A stretch of DNA of 38,883 nucleotides, taken from positions 1 through 38,883 of the forward strand of contig CAYMEO010000014.1 in the NCBI GenBank assembly GCA_964389705.1, read 5' to 3'. The DNA comes from PSLL01 sp964389705 (GTDB lineage: Bacteria > Desulfobacterota_D > UBA1144 > Nemesobacterales > CSP1-2). Made by a program: the position numbers and the translations under genes. Below are positions 25,232-34,754 of the stretch, piece by piece. The notes beneath the pieces are model-generated. The model was not told the DNA's origin, did not search any database, and was given only the letters and a program-made list of their open reading frames with translations. How positions within the stretch are numbered: position 1 is the stretch's first letter; each line of letters begins with the position of its first letter.

Positions 25232-25237
25232 AATATA
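25232..25237 (-). promoter_or_regulatory. -10 element of the GDPD gene
   Basis: TATATT on the minus strand, 7 nt before the ATG; no convincing -35 was found. Confidence 0.35.
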
Positions 25238-25257
25238 CCTAATATGTACAAAACTCG

Positions 25258-25285
25258 TTGCCATGTCCATTAAAAACAGTAGAAT
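25258..25285 (+). promoter_or_regulatory. Sigma-70-type promoter of the UbiA-family gene
   Basis: TTGCCA, 16-nt spacer, TAGAAT, then 9 nt to the ATG; no Shine-Dalgarno. Confidence 0.55.
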
Positions 25286-25294
25286 GATAGCCAA

Positions 25295-26182
25295 ATGAAA
25301 ATTCCTCTAAGGGATTTTATCCGCCTCACTAGACCACACCATTGGATAAAAAACCTCCTTATTTTTGCCCCTCCATTCTTTGGAGGGACATTCTTAATAG
25401 ACTGGGATCTGTTCCTAAAAATGGTTCAAGCCTTCTTTGCCTTTTCTTTTGTCTCCTCAACTGGCTATATAATTAACGACCTGATGGATGCAAGAACTGA
25501 CCGACTCCATCCAAAAAAGAGGTTTCGCCCTATAGCATTGGGAAGCGTAAGCACATCTCAGGCTGTTGCATTAGTTTTTATAATATTTGCCCTATCAATA
25601 GGGCTTTCCCTTAGATTCGGCGGGGTCTTTCTTTTAATCATTGTTTTCTATTTAATACTTAGCTTGGCATATTCATTCTTCATACAGCACATAGTAATCC
25701 TGGATGCCTTTAGTATTGCCCTAGGATTCGTCCTTAGGATTGAAGCAGGAGGCAAGGCCTCAAAAATAGGGATTTCGAGCTGGCTTTTTCTTACAACCTT
25801 TCTCCTTTCCCTACTTTTGGCCTTTGGAAAAAGGCGTTTTGAACTCGAGTCATCTGGTGGCTCGACATCTTTTAGAAGGGTCCTCTCCGAATACAAGACG
25901 GGTTTTCTCGATACGGTTCTTAGCATTTTTGCAACCACAGCAATTGTGACCTATTCAATCTATGCTGTAGATAGAGGTCCAAAAGAGTTTATAATCACTG
26001 TTCCTTTTGTGTGTTACGGCGTTCTTCGTTATATGTATCTCGTACAAACAGATACAAGTGGAGATCCAACCGAGGCACTTCTTAAGGATAAATGGCTCTT
26101 TATATGTGTGCTGTTATGGATAATAGTTACGGCCTTAATTATATATTCCCCAATTTATATCTTTCACTTACTTAGATATTAA
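25295..26182 (+). CDS. UbiA-family polyprenyl-phosphate phosphoribosyltransferase-like
   Basis: A 295-residue integral membrane protein with about eight or nine hydrophobic helices. The N-terminal RLTRPHHWIKNLLIFAPPFFGG and the Asp-rich NDLMDARTDRLHPKKRFRPIA match the UbiA superfamily, and specifically the group of decaprenyl-phosphate 5-phosphoribosyltransferases (Rv3806c-like). These move phosphoribose from PRPP onto a polyprenyl phosphate, the first step to polyprenyl-phospho-arabinose-type sugar donors. The late SGDPTEALLKDKWLF also fits that group. Quinone prenyltransferase is a less likely alternative. A hairpin terminator follows. Confidence 0.8.
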   Translation: MKIPLRDFIRLTRPHHWIKNLLIFAPPFFGGTFLIDWDLFLKMVQAFFAFSFVSSTGYIINDLMDARTDRLHPKKRFRPIALGSVSTSQAVALVFIIFALSIGLSLRFGGVFLLIIVFYLILSLAYSFFIQHIVILDAFSIALGFVLRIEAGGKASKIGISSWLFLTTFLLSLLLAFGKRRFELESSGGSTSFRRVLSEYKTGFLDTVLSIFATTAIVTYSIYAVDRGPKEFIITVPFVCYGVLRYMYLVQTDTSGDPTEALLKDKWLFICVLLWIIVTALIIYSPIYIFHLLRY

Positions 26183-26267
26183 GGAAACACAAATGGATAA
26201 TTATTCATTTGCCACCTCTTAAGTGGATAAAAATCAAGGTAAGTTCAATAAAGATATACCAATATAG

Positions 26268-26299
26268 GGGGCGAGGGGTACCTCGCCCCAGTGCTTTTT
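26268..26299 (+). terminator. Intrinsic terminator after the UbiA-family gene
   Basis: Perfect 9-bp stem GGGGCGAGG / CCTCGCCCC with GGTA loop, then AGTGCTTTTT. It lies between convergent genes; on the other strand the U-rich tail is weak. Confidence 0.85.
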
Positions 26300-26302
26300 A
26301 TC

Positions 26303-27196
26303 CTAGCCTTCTACCCCTCTTTCTACAAGCACCTCCTGCGGTGGAAGCTCACCATAGTAGGGAGAAGATTCGTCATAGAGAGCCCTTATATGGGATTTAG
26401 GCATGTCGGGGAGATCCTCAGGTAACCCAAACATCCTACAGATAAACTTTACCTCTTCATCCCTCCCAGGAAGTGGATCCATTGGCTGAATCATTTTTCT
26501 CCTCTTTAATTCCTCTTTAACCTCAGGATCTTCTTTAAGTGGATTCCCGTATTCATTGAGATGAAATAATCTATCAAAACGCTTCCTCGGCCTTTGCCCA
26601 GGGGATTCTGCGGGATATCCTACGGCCATAAGCCATATAGGAACTACATTTTCAGGGACCCCTAAAGCCTTTGGAAACTCTGAGGGCTTCCGCCCAGTTG
26701 CCAGAAGACAGCACCCAAGCCCAAGCTCGGTTGCTACAAGCATCGAATGGGCTATAGCCTGCCCAGCCTCAATCCTAAGCAGGGCCTCGGTTCTCTCACG
26801 TGGAAAACTCATAAGGCGAGGGTAGGTTACCTCTGTAAGTAACTTATATGTCCAACCGTGAGCCGCTGTTACCGCCCTTGCAGGGAATAGCACAGCGAAT
26901 GACTGAACCAATTCCTTGTACCAGGCATCAAGATTTAGAAGCCAGGCAATGACAATCGGAGCCTGACGCAGGTGTATTTCATTAAATGGAGATGCACACT
27001 CAACGATCTTTTCGAATTTCTCCTTTGGATATGTCCTCTTATCAATCACTATCGCTTCGGTTGAACCACAGTTGCCCTGGCAGGATGCATACCTTGCCCC
27101 TTGAAGCATCATCTGAATCTTCCATTCTTCCACAGGCTTCCAGGGCTTAAAAAACCTAATGCTTCTCCTTGATCCTATTGCTTCCATAAGCTCCAT
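26303..27196 (-). CDS. Nitroreductase-family protein
   Basis: A 297-residue flavin-dependent reductase-like protein. The N-terminal MEAIGSRRSIRFFKPW is the classical FMN-contacting start of nitroreductases; RIEAGQAIAHSMLVATELGLGCCLL and VPIWLMAVGYPAE follow as the conserved dimer-core and C-terminal FMN segments. At ~297 residues it is longer than simple NfsB-type enzymes (about 200); the extra length includes a C-terminal ~70-residue extension. The substrate is unknown. AAGGAGG lies 8 nt before the ATG. It lies upstream of no same-strand gene; dnaE ends 75 nt before its start. Confidence 0.85.
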   Translation of the reverse strand: MELMEAIGSRRSIRFFKPWKPVEEWKIQMMLQGARYASCQGNCGSTEAIVIDKRTYPKEKFEKIVECASPFNEIHLRQAPIVIAWLLNLDAWYKELVQSFAVLFPARAVTAAHGWTYKLLTEVTYPRLMSFPRERTEALLRIEAGQAIAHSMLVATELGLGCCLLATGRKPSEFPKALGVPENVVPIWLMAVGYPAESPGQRPRKRFDRLFHLNEYGNPLKEDPEVKEELKRRKMIQPMDPLPGRDEEVKFICRMFGLPEDLPDMPKSHIRALYDESSPYYGELPPQEVLVERGVEG

Positions 27197-27271
27197 TATG
27201 TCTTCCTCCTTTTATTTATTTAATTTATGCTCACCCCCCTAGAGGCGCGCCTCGTCCAAACCAATTTTGTA

Positions 27272-30200
27272 TCACTCAATCCTTAAAGTCCTATTTCCCA
27301 AAAGCCTCTCTACGGCATCAATAAATTCATCCTGAATATCAACGCCAAGGTTTTCAAGCTCAATTACCGCCTCTCCTCTATCCGTCTCCAAGTGAAGGCG
27401 TACTAGAGACCCCCCTGGATAGGCTTCAACTATCTTTTTCAGCCTTAAGAGTTTATCCCTAGTTGCATTCTCTCTAGTGAGACTAATATGAATAGTAGAA
27501 CCGTTTCTCCTTTCCCTCAATGACAATATATCAGTAGCCCTTAATCTGACCCTTTCCTCTGATGGCTCTACAGTACCCTTCACAATCACAGGCTCTGCCT
27601 TTTCTTCCAGTATGGGAAGCGATCTCCTGAGTAGGTCGTTAAAGACCACAATCTCTACAGAGCCCTTCATATCTTCAAGGACAAGATTGCCGAAGATCCC
27701 CGAACCGTTCTTTGTGTGCTTAACACTCAGCGACCGTACAACCCCTGCAATTGATACCTCACGCCTTTCTTTGATCTCAGAGATCATTTCAGTATCTGCG
27801 TTTGTATATTTCTTTATCTCTCCAGCGTACTTTGCCATAGGATGGCTCGTAACGTAAAAGCCCAGAACATCCATTTCGGCTTTCAATCTCTCTTTCTCAC
27901 CCCACTCCTCTATATTTGGGAGATCCGGTGGAGAAATCGAATCGCCGAGGGCAAAAAGTGTGCTCTGCCCCTCTAAGGAGGCCTTTTGTTTCATTGAAGA
28001 ATACGTAAGAAGGCCTTCGATCCCCTCCATAAGCTGTGCCCTATTAGCCCACAGGGAATCAAATGCACCGCTTTTAATGAGACTCTCAAAAGTCCTTCTA
28101 TTTATCTTTTTTGCATCAACCCTCTCACAAAAATCGAATATTGTCTTAAACCTCCCTCCTTCTTTTCTTGCCTTTATTATCGCATCAACCGTCCCCTCGC
28201 CGACATTTTTAATTGCAGAAAGACCGAATCTAATCTTTCCACCCAATACATTAAATCCCGACATACTCTCGTTTACATCCGGGGGAAGCACCTCGATTCC
28301 CATTTTTTTGCATTCAGCAATACTCGAGATGACCTTATCGGTGTTATCCGCTTCAATTGAGAGAAGGGCAGCCATAAATTCTGCGGGATAATGGGCTTTA
28401 AGGTACGCGGTTTGATATGTAATCAGCGCATATGCGGCGCTATGACTTTTATTAAACGAATACTCCGCAAACTTCTCCATAGCATCGAAGATTTCCTCCG
28501 CCTTCTTTATGTTTATCCCCTTTTTCTTTGCCCCTTCAAGAAACCTCTGCCTCTGGGCCTTCATCTCTTCAGGCTTTTTCTTTCCCATTGCTCGTCTAAG
28601 GAGGTCAGCTTCTCCAAGGCTATAGTCGGCAAGGACGCTTGCCGTTTTCATAATCTGTTCCTGATAGACAAATAAACCGTATGTGTCTTTTAAAATCTCC
28701 TTGAGCTCCGGAAGAGGGTAGTCTATTCTTTTTTGTCCGTGTTTTCGCTTTATAAACTCATCTACCATTCCGCTATCAAGCGGCCCAGGGCGGTAAAGGG
28801 CAAGGACAGCGATAATGTCCTCAAAGCTCGAAGGCTGGAGCTTCATAAGAACCTCTTTCATACCGGGAGATTCAATTTGAAATACCCCTCTTGTTTCAGT
28901 GCCCGACAGGAGTTTATATGTCTCTGGATCGTCAAGCGGAATCCTTTTTATATCAAATTCTAAATCCCCCCGATTCTCATGAATAAACCTTATAGCCTTA
29001 TCTATGACGGTGAGCGTTTTAAGACCAAGGAAGTCAAATTTTACGAATCCCAAATCCTCTACAGACTTCATATCGAATTGGGTTACAATCTCATTATTCG
29101 GACCCTTATAAAGCGGGATATAATCCGAAAGAGGCTCATTTGAAATCACGATTCCTGCCGCATGCGTGGATGAGTGTCTTACCATATTCTCAAGCGGACG
29201 AGCAATCTCGATTAACTCCTGGAGGCTTGGGGATTTCTGTATAAGCTCTTTTAGCTCAGGAATCTGAGAAATGGATTCATCAATGCTAAATACCTTTCCC
29301 CTAAAGGTGGGAATGAGCTTTGTAATCCTTTCAACATCTGCATAGGGAATCCCAAGCGCCCTTCCTACGTCTTTTATCACTGCCTTTGCAGACATAGTTC
29401 CGAATGTTCCAATTTGAGCTACTTTATCAACCCCGTATTTTTCTGTAACATACTTTATTACCTCATCGCGCCTCTCGGCACAGAAATCAACATCAATATC
29501 CGGCATACTTACACGCTCTGGATTTAGAAACCGCTCAAAAATGAGATTGTATGGAATCGGATCAATCTCTGTAATTCTGAGGGCATATGCAACAAGGCTC
29601 CCTGCCGCGCTTCCCCTTCCGGGTCCAACTGGAATACCGCGAGATTTAGCAAATTTTATAAAGTCGGAGACTACAAGAAAATACCCGGAAAATCCCATCT
29701 TCTTTATGGTTTCAATCTCACTCTCTAGTCTCTGTCTGTATATGCGAGACCTTTCTCCTGATATGCCGTTTTCTTTTAGCCTCTCCTCAAGCCCCTCCCT
29801 ACTGAGGGTAGCCATGTAATCGTCAAGTGATTTTCCGTCTTGAAGCTCAAATACGGGGAGCTTGTAGCCGTTTGTTCTAAATTCAAAGCTGCATCTTTCG
29901 GCAATTTCCAAGGTGCGCTCTATGGCGTCTGGAAATTCACTTAGGCATTCAAACATCTCTTCACGAGATTTAAGAAAGTATTCATCCCCTTTGAATCTAA
30001 ATCTCTTTTCGTCATTTATAGTCGTTCCGGTCTGAACACAGAGAAGCACTTCATGGGGCCTTGAATCTCTGCGCCTTAGGTAGTGGCAGTCATTTGTCGC
30101 GACAATCCCAATGCCAAGGCTTTTCCCTATCTCCTTTATCTTATGGTTTACAATTTCCTGCTCTGGAAGCCTGTTTGCCTGAATCTCAAGGTAGTAGCGA

Positions 30201-30700
30201 TCGCCAAACATCTCTTTGTATCTTGCCGCTACACGAAGTGCCTCATGTATATCTTCTGAAAGAACACACTTAGATAGCTCACTATTAAGGCAACCACTTA
30301 GTACAACGAGTCCCTCCCTATGGGCTTCTAAAAGCTCATAGTCAACCCTGGGCTTCTTGTAGAATCCCTCAAAGTAGGCCCTTGTAAGGAGCCTAGAGAG
30401 ATTCCTATATCCAATCTCATTCATCGAAAGAACAGTCAGATGGTGATTCTTCTCCTCTGGAGATTTATCCTGCCTCGATGTAGGAGCAACATAGAGCTCA
30501 CACCCTATTATAGGCTTTATTCCTGCCCTCTTTGCCTCTTTGTAAAACTCAGCGGCTCCAAAGAGATTACCGTGATCCGTGAGTGCAACAGCCGTCATAC
30601 CGTATTCCTTAGCCTGTAAGAAGAGTTCGTCGAATTTTATTGCGCCATCAAGGAGTGAATATTGGGAGTGAAGGTGAAGGTGAACAAAATCTCGACCCAT
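27272..30700 (-). CDS. dnaE: DNA polymerase III subunit alpha
   Basis: About 1142 residues, the replicative polymerase catalytic subunit. Domain order: PHP domain (FVHLHLHSQYSLLDG, ALTDHGNLFGAAEFY), palm with GPGRGSAAGSLVAYAL and the catalytic PDIDVDFC, then HSSTHAAG, QFDMKSVEDLGFVKFDFLGLKTL, YRPGPLDSGM, the helix-hairpin-helix region (VGEGTVDAI), and a C-terminal OB fold (VSIAGVVRSLSVKHTKNGSG). Two ATGs are adjacent (30703, 30700); the second is family-like. TATAAT lies 8 nt upstream of it and there is no Shine-Dalgarno, so the message is probably leaderless. Confidence 0.97.
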   Translation of the reverse strand: MGRDFVHLHLHSQYSLLDGAIKFDELFLQAKEYGMTAVALTDHGNLFGAAEFYKEAKRAGIKPIIGCELYVAPTSRQDKSPEEKNHHLTVLSMNEIGYRNLSRLLTRAYFEGFYKKPRVDYELLEAHREGLVVLSGCLNSELSKCVLSEDIHEALRVAARYKEMFGDRYYLEIQANRLPEQEIVNHKIKEIGKSLGIGIVATNDCHYLRRRDSRPHEVLLCVQTGTTINDEKRFRFKGDEYFLKSREEMFECLSEFPDAIERTLEIAERCSFEFRTNGYKLPVFELQDGKSLDDYMATLSREGLEERLKENGISGERSRIYRQRLESEIETIKKMGFSGYFLVVSDFIKFAKSRGIPVGPGRGSAAGSLVAYALRITEIDPIPYNLIFERFLNPERVSMPDIDVDFCAERRDEVIKYVTEKYGVDKVAQIGTFGTMSAKAVIKDVGRALGIPYADVERITKLIPTFRGKVFSIDESISQIPELKELIQKSPSLQELIEIARPLENMVRHSSTHAAGIVISNEPLSDYIPLYKGPNNEIVTQFDMKSVEDLGFVKFDFLGLKTLTVIDKAIRFIHENRGDLEFDIKRIPLDDPETYKLLSGTETRGVFQIESPGMKEVLMKLQPSSFEDIIAVLALYRPGPLDSGMVDEFIKRKHGQKRIDYPLPELKEILKDTYGLFVYQEQIMKTASVLADYSLGEADLLRRAMGKKKPEEMKAQRQRFLEGAKKKGINIKKAEEIFDAMEKFAEYSFNKSHSAAYALITYQTAYLKAHYPAEFMAALLSIEADNTDKVISSIAECKKMGIEVLPPDVNESMSGFNVLGGKIRFGLSAIKNVGEGTVDAIIKARKEGGRFKTIFDFCERVDAKKINRRTFESLIKSGAFDSLWANRAQLMEGIEGLLTYSSMKQKASLEGQSTLFALGDSISPPDLPNIEEWGEKERLKAEMDVLGFYVTSHPMAKYAGEIKKYTNADTEMISEIKERREVSIAGVVRSLSVKHTKNGSGIFGNLVLEDMKGSVEIVVFNDLLRRSLPILEEKAEPVIVKGTVEPSEERVRLRATDILSLRERRNGSTIHISLTRENATRDKLLRLKKIVEAYPGGSLVRLHLETDRGEAVIELENLGVDIQDEFIDAVERLLGNRTLRIE

Positions 30701-30708
30701 CATCCGAC

Positions 30709-30738
30709 ATTATATAACAGAAATTTCTCTCTCTTCAA
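30709..30738 (-). promoter_or_regulatory. Sigma-70-type promoter of dnaE
   Basis: Minus strand TTGAAG, 18-nt spacer, perfect TATAAT; the -10 ends 5 or 8 nt before the two ATGs. Confidence 0.6.
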
Positions 30739-30884
30739 GGCTCCGGTGAAAGATATGTGAAATTAGTCGAATCTTAACGTAATCTTATTCTCACCTACGC
30801 ATTTTAGGGACAGGTTTGAATAATCCTGAATATGGGCATCCTCGTTTTATTGGGCAATCAGTATAAGGTAAAATGATATCAGAG

Positions 30885-33317
30885 ATGAGATTCTCATTTA
30901 CAGATGAATATCCTCCAAAGCAGATTGCTTCTGCAATAATAATTCCCCTAATAGTCTTTGCTATGGCAATAGGAGCAATTTCATTTATAAATGCCATTGA
31001 ATGGCTGGGAAAACCGTTTCCGGGATTCTTCTACTATAAAAACCTCGTCGTGTCAGTCTATCAAAGAAGTGCATGGATGAAATGGGATGGAGGGCCAAGG
31101 GCTTATGACAGAATAGTGGAGATCGAAGGGATCAAGGTCAAAACAGCAGACGAATTTAGAAAGATTTTTGATATCTTTGGTTCCAATCAAAACAAAAGAG
31201 CGCTAACCTATACGGTAAACCGTGATGGAAAAATCTTGGATTTTGTAGTGGATATAAAAGATTTCACCCTGGGGGATTTCTTCTTCACATTTCTTCTGCC
31301 TTTTATTTTAGGGATGTTTTTCCTTGCCGCAGGTGGGCTTGTGTATTTTGCAAAACCAAACAAAGCCACATTCGTAAATTTCTTTATGTGCCTCCTCATT
31401 GCCCTTTCATACATAACGATGTTTGATTCTAATACCACTTACATATTTTCCGAATTCTGGCTCATATACCCACTCTTTGGTGCCATCTCGGCCCATCTCT
31501 TTCTCTTCTTTCCCGAGGAAAGGGATTCTGTAAAAAGAAACCGCTGGATACGATATGTGCCTTATGTTCCGGCGGTTGTGCTTATAACCTTCAGATACCT
31601 AACTAAAGAGGATCCTTCGCTTTCTATTCTTTTTTCTAAACTCTCCCTTCTCTATATGGGATGCATATTTATTCTCGACCTGAGCCTTTTAATAATCACA
31701 TACGCAAACACAAAGGAGGGTGTGATAAAGCAGCGGGCAAAAATAGTTGCATTCGGGCTTGTAGTTGCTTCCCTTATTCCCGTGATATGGAGTGCGCTTC
31801 ATGCCCTCTGGCGTCCAATTGTAGGGTTTGACTACGCAATGGGGCTTGCCATAGTTTTTCCCGCCCTTGTCGGATATGCGGCAACAAAAAGAAGGTTCTT
31901 TGACATAGACTTGGTCATAAAAAAAAGCATAAGCTACGGGGCACTAAGTGGCGCGCTTGTGGTTCTGTATTTAGTTATAGTCACCATTGTAAGCCTCCTT
32001 ATGCAGGCCCTTTTTTCACTTGACCGCTCCCCGATTGAGCCTGTAATATCAACCCTTGTCGTCGTTGTAGCATTTGATCCGGTAAGAAGACAGATTCAGC
32101 ACTGGATTGACAGGTTTTTCTATACCGATCAGTATAACCTTCAGAAAGGTTTTTTGGAACTCAGTCGTGAAATTGGAGGAGAGGGTTTCGACACTTATGA
32201 AACCGTAGAGTTGATGGTAAAAAGATTCCGCGAACTTCTCAGACTCAACTCAGTCTATGTCTTCTTAAAGGAAGGAACGGAGAGGTTTACACTCAAATAC
32301 GGGGAGCCAAAGCCAGGGAATTTAGTTGATCTCAAATATAATAGTCGTGGCAGACTGCCAGCAGGGCGTTCAGCCGAAGTCGAAGAGCTGATTTCAAATA
32401 TGGAGATAGATTCAACAGAGGCCAAGAAGCTTAAAAACCTTGGGGTAAGATTTCTCGTTCCAATGGTTACAAAAAGCGGACTTATAGGAATAATCGCCCT
32501 TGGTGATAAGCTCTCAAAGCTTCCCCTATCAAGGGATGAAGTGAAACTCCTTGAAGGGATAGCACATCAGGCAGCAATAAACATTGAAAACATATGGCTT
32601 TATGAAGAAAAATCGCGCGATGAAAGACTCGCCACGCTTGGACAGGTTGCAAGCATGATAATTCATGAAATAAAAAACCCATTGGGCATTATTCGGATCT
32701 CTTCTGGAACCCTAAGAAAGAGGTTTGAAAAGGCACAAGACCCTGAGGGAGTAGAGCTTGCAACATTTATTGAAGAGGAAGTACTAAGGATGGATTCGAC
32801 CGTAAGAAAGTCCCTTTCATATATAAGACCTCAGGAGCCAAAGTTTGAATGGATAAACATCAACGATGTTATAAAAAAGGCTCTGAATACCCTATCTTCA
32901 GAGATCCGGACCCTTAGGGTAGAGACAAGACTCAGCAGAAATCTCGACGAGATTCAAGCCGACGCTGATCAGATTTATCAAACGATTTTAAACCTCATCC
33001 TAAACGCAAAGGACGCCACACCCCCGAATGGAAGGTTGATTATAAGAACGGGCGATAGAGACAACTGGTGTCATATATGCATTGCCGACACAGGCAAGGG
33101 GATTGAAAAGGGTGTGTTAGAGAGTATATTTAAACCATTCTATTCGGGTAAGAGGGGAGGCATAGGACTCGGTCTTACCATAGCACACAAGGTAGTTGAA
33201 AGCCATGGAGGGAGAATCAGGGTCAAGAGCATTGAGGGACACGGAACCGTATTTCTCATAATCCTCCCCAAGCGAAGAAAGGAGGCAAGAAAATGGAAGA
33301 GTTCATTTCTTTCCTAA
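30885..33317 (+). CDS. Membrane sensor histidine kinase (PDZ-like, 7TM, GAF, HisKA, HATPase)
   Basis: About 810 residues. One TM helix near the N-terminus, a PDZ-like extracytoplasmic part (GGPRAYDRIVEIEGIKVKTADEF), a cluster of six to seven TM helices (about residues 125-390), a GAF-like region (about 430-570), then the kinase core: phospho-accepting His in IIHEIKNPLG (about residue 594), N-box NLILNAKDATPP, DTGKGI, GGIGLGLTIAHKVV. The HEIKNPL form is like NtrY/AtoS-type kinases that often partner sigma-54 activators (inference). No response regulator is adjacent. Start at 30885 or 30873. The 3' end overlaps ftsY by 25 nt. Confidence 0.88.
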   Translation: MRFSFTDEYPPKQIASAIIIPLIVFAMAIGAISFINAIEWLGKPFPGFFYYKNLVVSVYQRSAWMKWDGGPRAYDRIVEIEGIKVKTADEFRKIFDIFGSNQNKRALTYTVNRDGKILDFVVDIKDFTLGDFFFTFLLPFILGMFFLAAGGLVYFAKPNKATFVNFFMCLLIALSYITMFDSNTTYIFSEFWLIYPLFGAISAHLFLFFPEERDSVKRNRWIRYVPYVPAVVLITFRYLTKEDPSLSILFSKLSLLYMGCIFILDLSLLIITYANTKEGVIKQRAKIVAFGLVVASLIPVIWSALHALWRPIVGFDYAMGLAIVFPALVGYAATKRRFFDIDLVIKKSISYGALSGALVVLYLVIVTIVSLLMQALFSLDRSPIEPVISTLVVVVAFDPVRRQIQHWIDRFFYTDQYNLQKGFLELSREIGGEGFDTYETVELMVKRFRELLRLNSVYVFLKEGTERFTLKYGEPKPGNLVDLKYNSRGRLPAGRSAEVEELISNMEIDSTEAKKLKNLGVRFLVPMVTKSGLIGIIALGDKLSKLPLSRDEVKLLEGIAHQAAINIENIWLYEEKSRDERLATLGQVASMIIHEIKNPLGIIRISSGTLRKRFEKAQDPEGVELATFIEEEVLRMDSTVRKSLSYIRPQEPKFEWININDVIKKALNTLSSEIRTLRVETRLSRNLDEIQADADQIYQTILNLILNAKDATPPNGRLIIRTGDRDNWCHICIADTGKGIEKGVLESIFKPFYSGKRGGIGLGLTIAHKVVESHGGRIRVKSIEGHGTVFLIILPKRRKEARKWKSSFLS

Positions 33318-34612
33318 CGAACTTATACACAACCCATGGCGAACTCATTTTAATAGGTGGCGGAAGCGGAGTAGCAGTTCTAATCTCGTTGATTATCCTC
33401 TTCCTAATAAGAAAGGAAGCGTATCATGGACCGAAGATTACGGAGGATATTTCTCGTATAGAAGGCTCTTCCGTAGAATCATTTGATAGGGAAGAGACGA
33501 AACAGCTAGAAACTCAAGTGGCTATAGAAGATGAGTTGATCGAAGAGGAAACGGCAGATGAATCCGAGCTTGAAGAATTTGTAGAGGTATCCTCAGAGGT
33601 TGAGACAACCGAAGAAGTAATTAGAACCGAAGGTGCCATTCAGAAAGAAGGAATCGAAGAAGAGCCCGAGGAGACAGAGGCAGGGCTTTTCTCAAGGCTC
33701 CGTGCCGGGCTTTCAAGAACACAGGCCGGGCTTCTGGGAAGGCTTGACGAGATGCTGAGCATAAGAAAAGAAATTGACGATAGTCTCTGGGATGACTTTG
33801 AGGAAACTCTAGTCACAGCAGACCTAGGTATAGGAACTACTATGAAACTAAGAAGCGAGATTGAAAGCAAGCTCTCAAAGAAAGCGCTTCGTAATCCTAT
33901 GCTCATAAAGGAGGCTCTAAGAGAAGAAATCCTCAGGGTTCTCAAAAGCGCCGAAGGATCTCCAATCATACTCAATACAAAACCCTTTGTAATAATGGTT
34001 GCGGGGGTAAATGGTGTGGGAAAGACAACGACAATCGGAAAATTAGCGTACAAATTCAGAAAAGATGGGAGAAATGTTATGGTTGCCGCAGCCGATACAT
34101 TCAGAGCCGCGGCCGTAGAGCAGCTTGAGATCTGGGCAAACCGTGTAGGAAGCGATTTCTTAAAAGGGCAAAGTGGAGCAGATCCATCGGCAGTGGCTTT
34201 TGATGCGGTAAGAGCGGCTTTTGCCAGAGACACAGATGTCTTGATAGTTGATACTGCCGGGCGACTTCATACAAAAGCCAATCTCATGGAAGAGCTAAAG
34301 AAGATAAAAAGGGTCATAGGGCGTGCGCTCGAAGGTGCTCCGCACGAGACGCTCCTTGTACTTGATGCCACAACTGGCCAGAATGCGATTCAGCAGGCAA
34401 AGATGTTTAAAGAGGCAATAGAGATTACAGGAATAGTACTTACAAAGCTAGATGGAACAGCTAAGGGTGGGGTAATTGTAGCCATCGCAAATGAATTGAA
34501 GATTCCCGTAAAGTTCATTGGGATAGGAGAGAGATTGGGAGATCTGAGAGAATTCAAGGCAGATGAATTCGTCGAGGCGCTATTTCTTACGGGGAAAGAA
34601 ACCCTGCATTAA
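33293..34612 (+). CDS. ftsY: Signal recognition particle receptor FtsY, membrane-anchored form
   Basis: A 439-residue SRP receptor that docks ribosome-SRP complexes for membrane insertion. An N-terminal TM helix (about 17-39) is followed by a very acidic A-region, then the NG domain: GLFSRLRAGLSRTQAGLLGRLDEML, G1 GVNGVGKTTT, DTFRAAAVEQL, G3 DTAGRLHTKANLM, G4 TKLDGTAKGG, and IGIGERLGDLREF. AAAGGAGG lies about 7 nt before the ATG, inside the histidine kinase gene, so translation of the two is probably coupled. The N-terminal TM helix is absent from E. coli FtsY. Confidence 0.96.
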   Translation: MEEFISFLTNLYTTHGELILIGGGSGVAVLISLIILFLIRKEAYHGPKITEDISRIEGSSVESFDREETKQLETQVAIEDELIEEETADESELEEFVEVSSEVETTEEVIRTEGAIQKEGIEEEPEETEAGLFSRLRAGLSRTQAGLLGRLDEMLSIRKEIDDSLWDDFEETLVTADLGIGTTMKLRSEIESKLSKKALRNPMLIKEALREEILRVLKSAEGSPIILNTKPFVIMVAGVNGVGKTTTIGKLAYKFRKDGRNVMVAAADTFRAAAVEQLEIWANRVGSDFLKGQSGADPSAVAFDAVRAAFARDTDVLIVDTAGRLHTKANLMEELKKIKRVIGRALEGAPHETLLVLDATTGQNAIQQAKMFKEAIEITGIVLTKLDGTAKGGVIVAIANELKIPVKFIGIGERLGDLREFKADEFVEALFLTGKETLH

Positions 34613-34624
34613 TAAGGAACCCTT

Positions 34625-34642
34625 GGTGCTATTGCAAAAGTT
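34625..34642 (+). repeat. IS6-family-like terminal inverted repeat, single
   Basis: GGTGCTATTGCAAAAGTT resembles IS6/IS26-family ends (GG..CTnTTGCAAA). No inverted partner and no transposase are visible nearby; it may be a remnant or chance. Confidence 0.3.
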
Positions 34643-34754
34643 GGGGTTTTCGTACGGAGCTTTTCCAAACTTGGAAATGAAAGAAGGATTATTTATACTA
34701 AGTGGCCCACTGAGCACCTTACAGATTGATTAGGGGTTTGCATAGTTCCTAACT

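Noticed and set aside
34619..34754. Nested inverted repeats AGGAAC/GTTCCT and GGTGCT/AGCACC after ftsY
   Set aside because: Arms are only 6 nt and about 80-120 nt apart; expected by chance. They were considered as mobile-element ends but do not extend.
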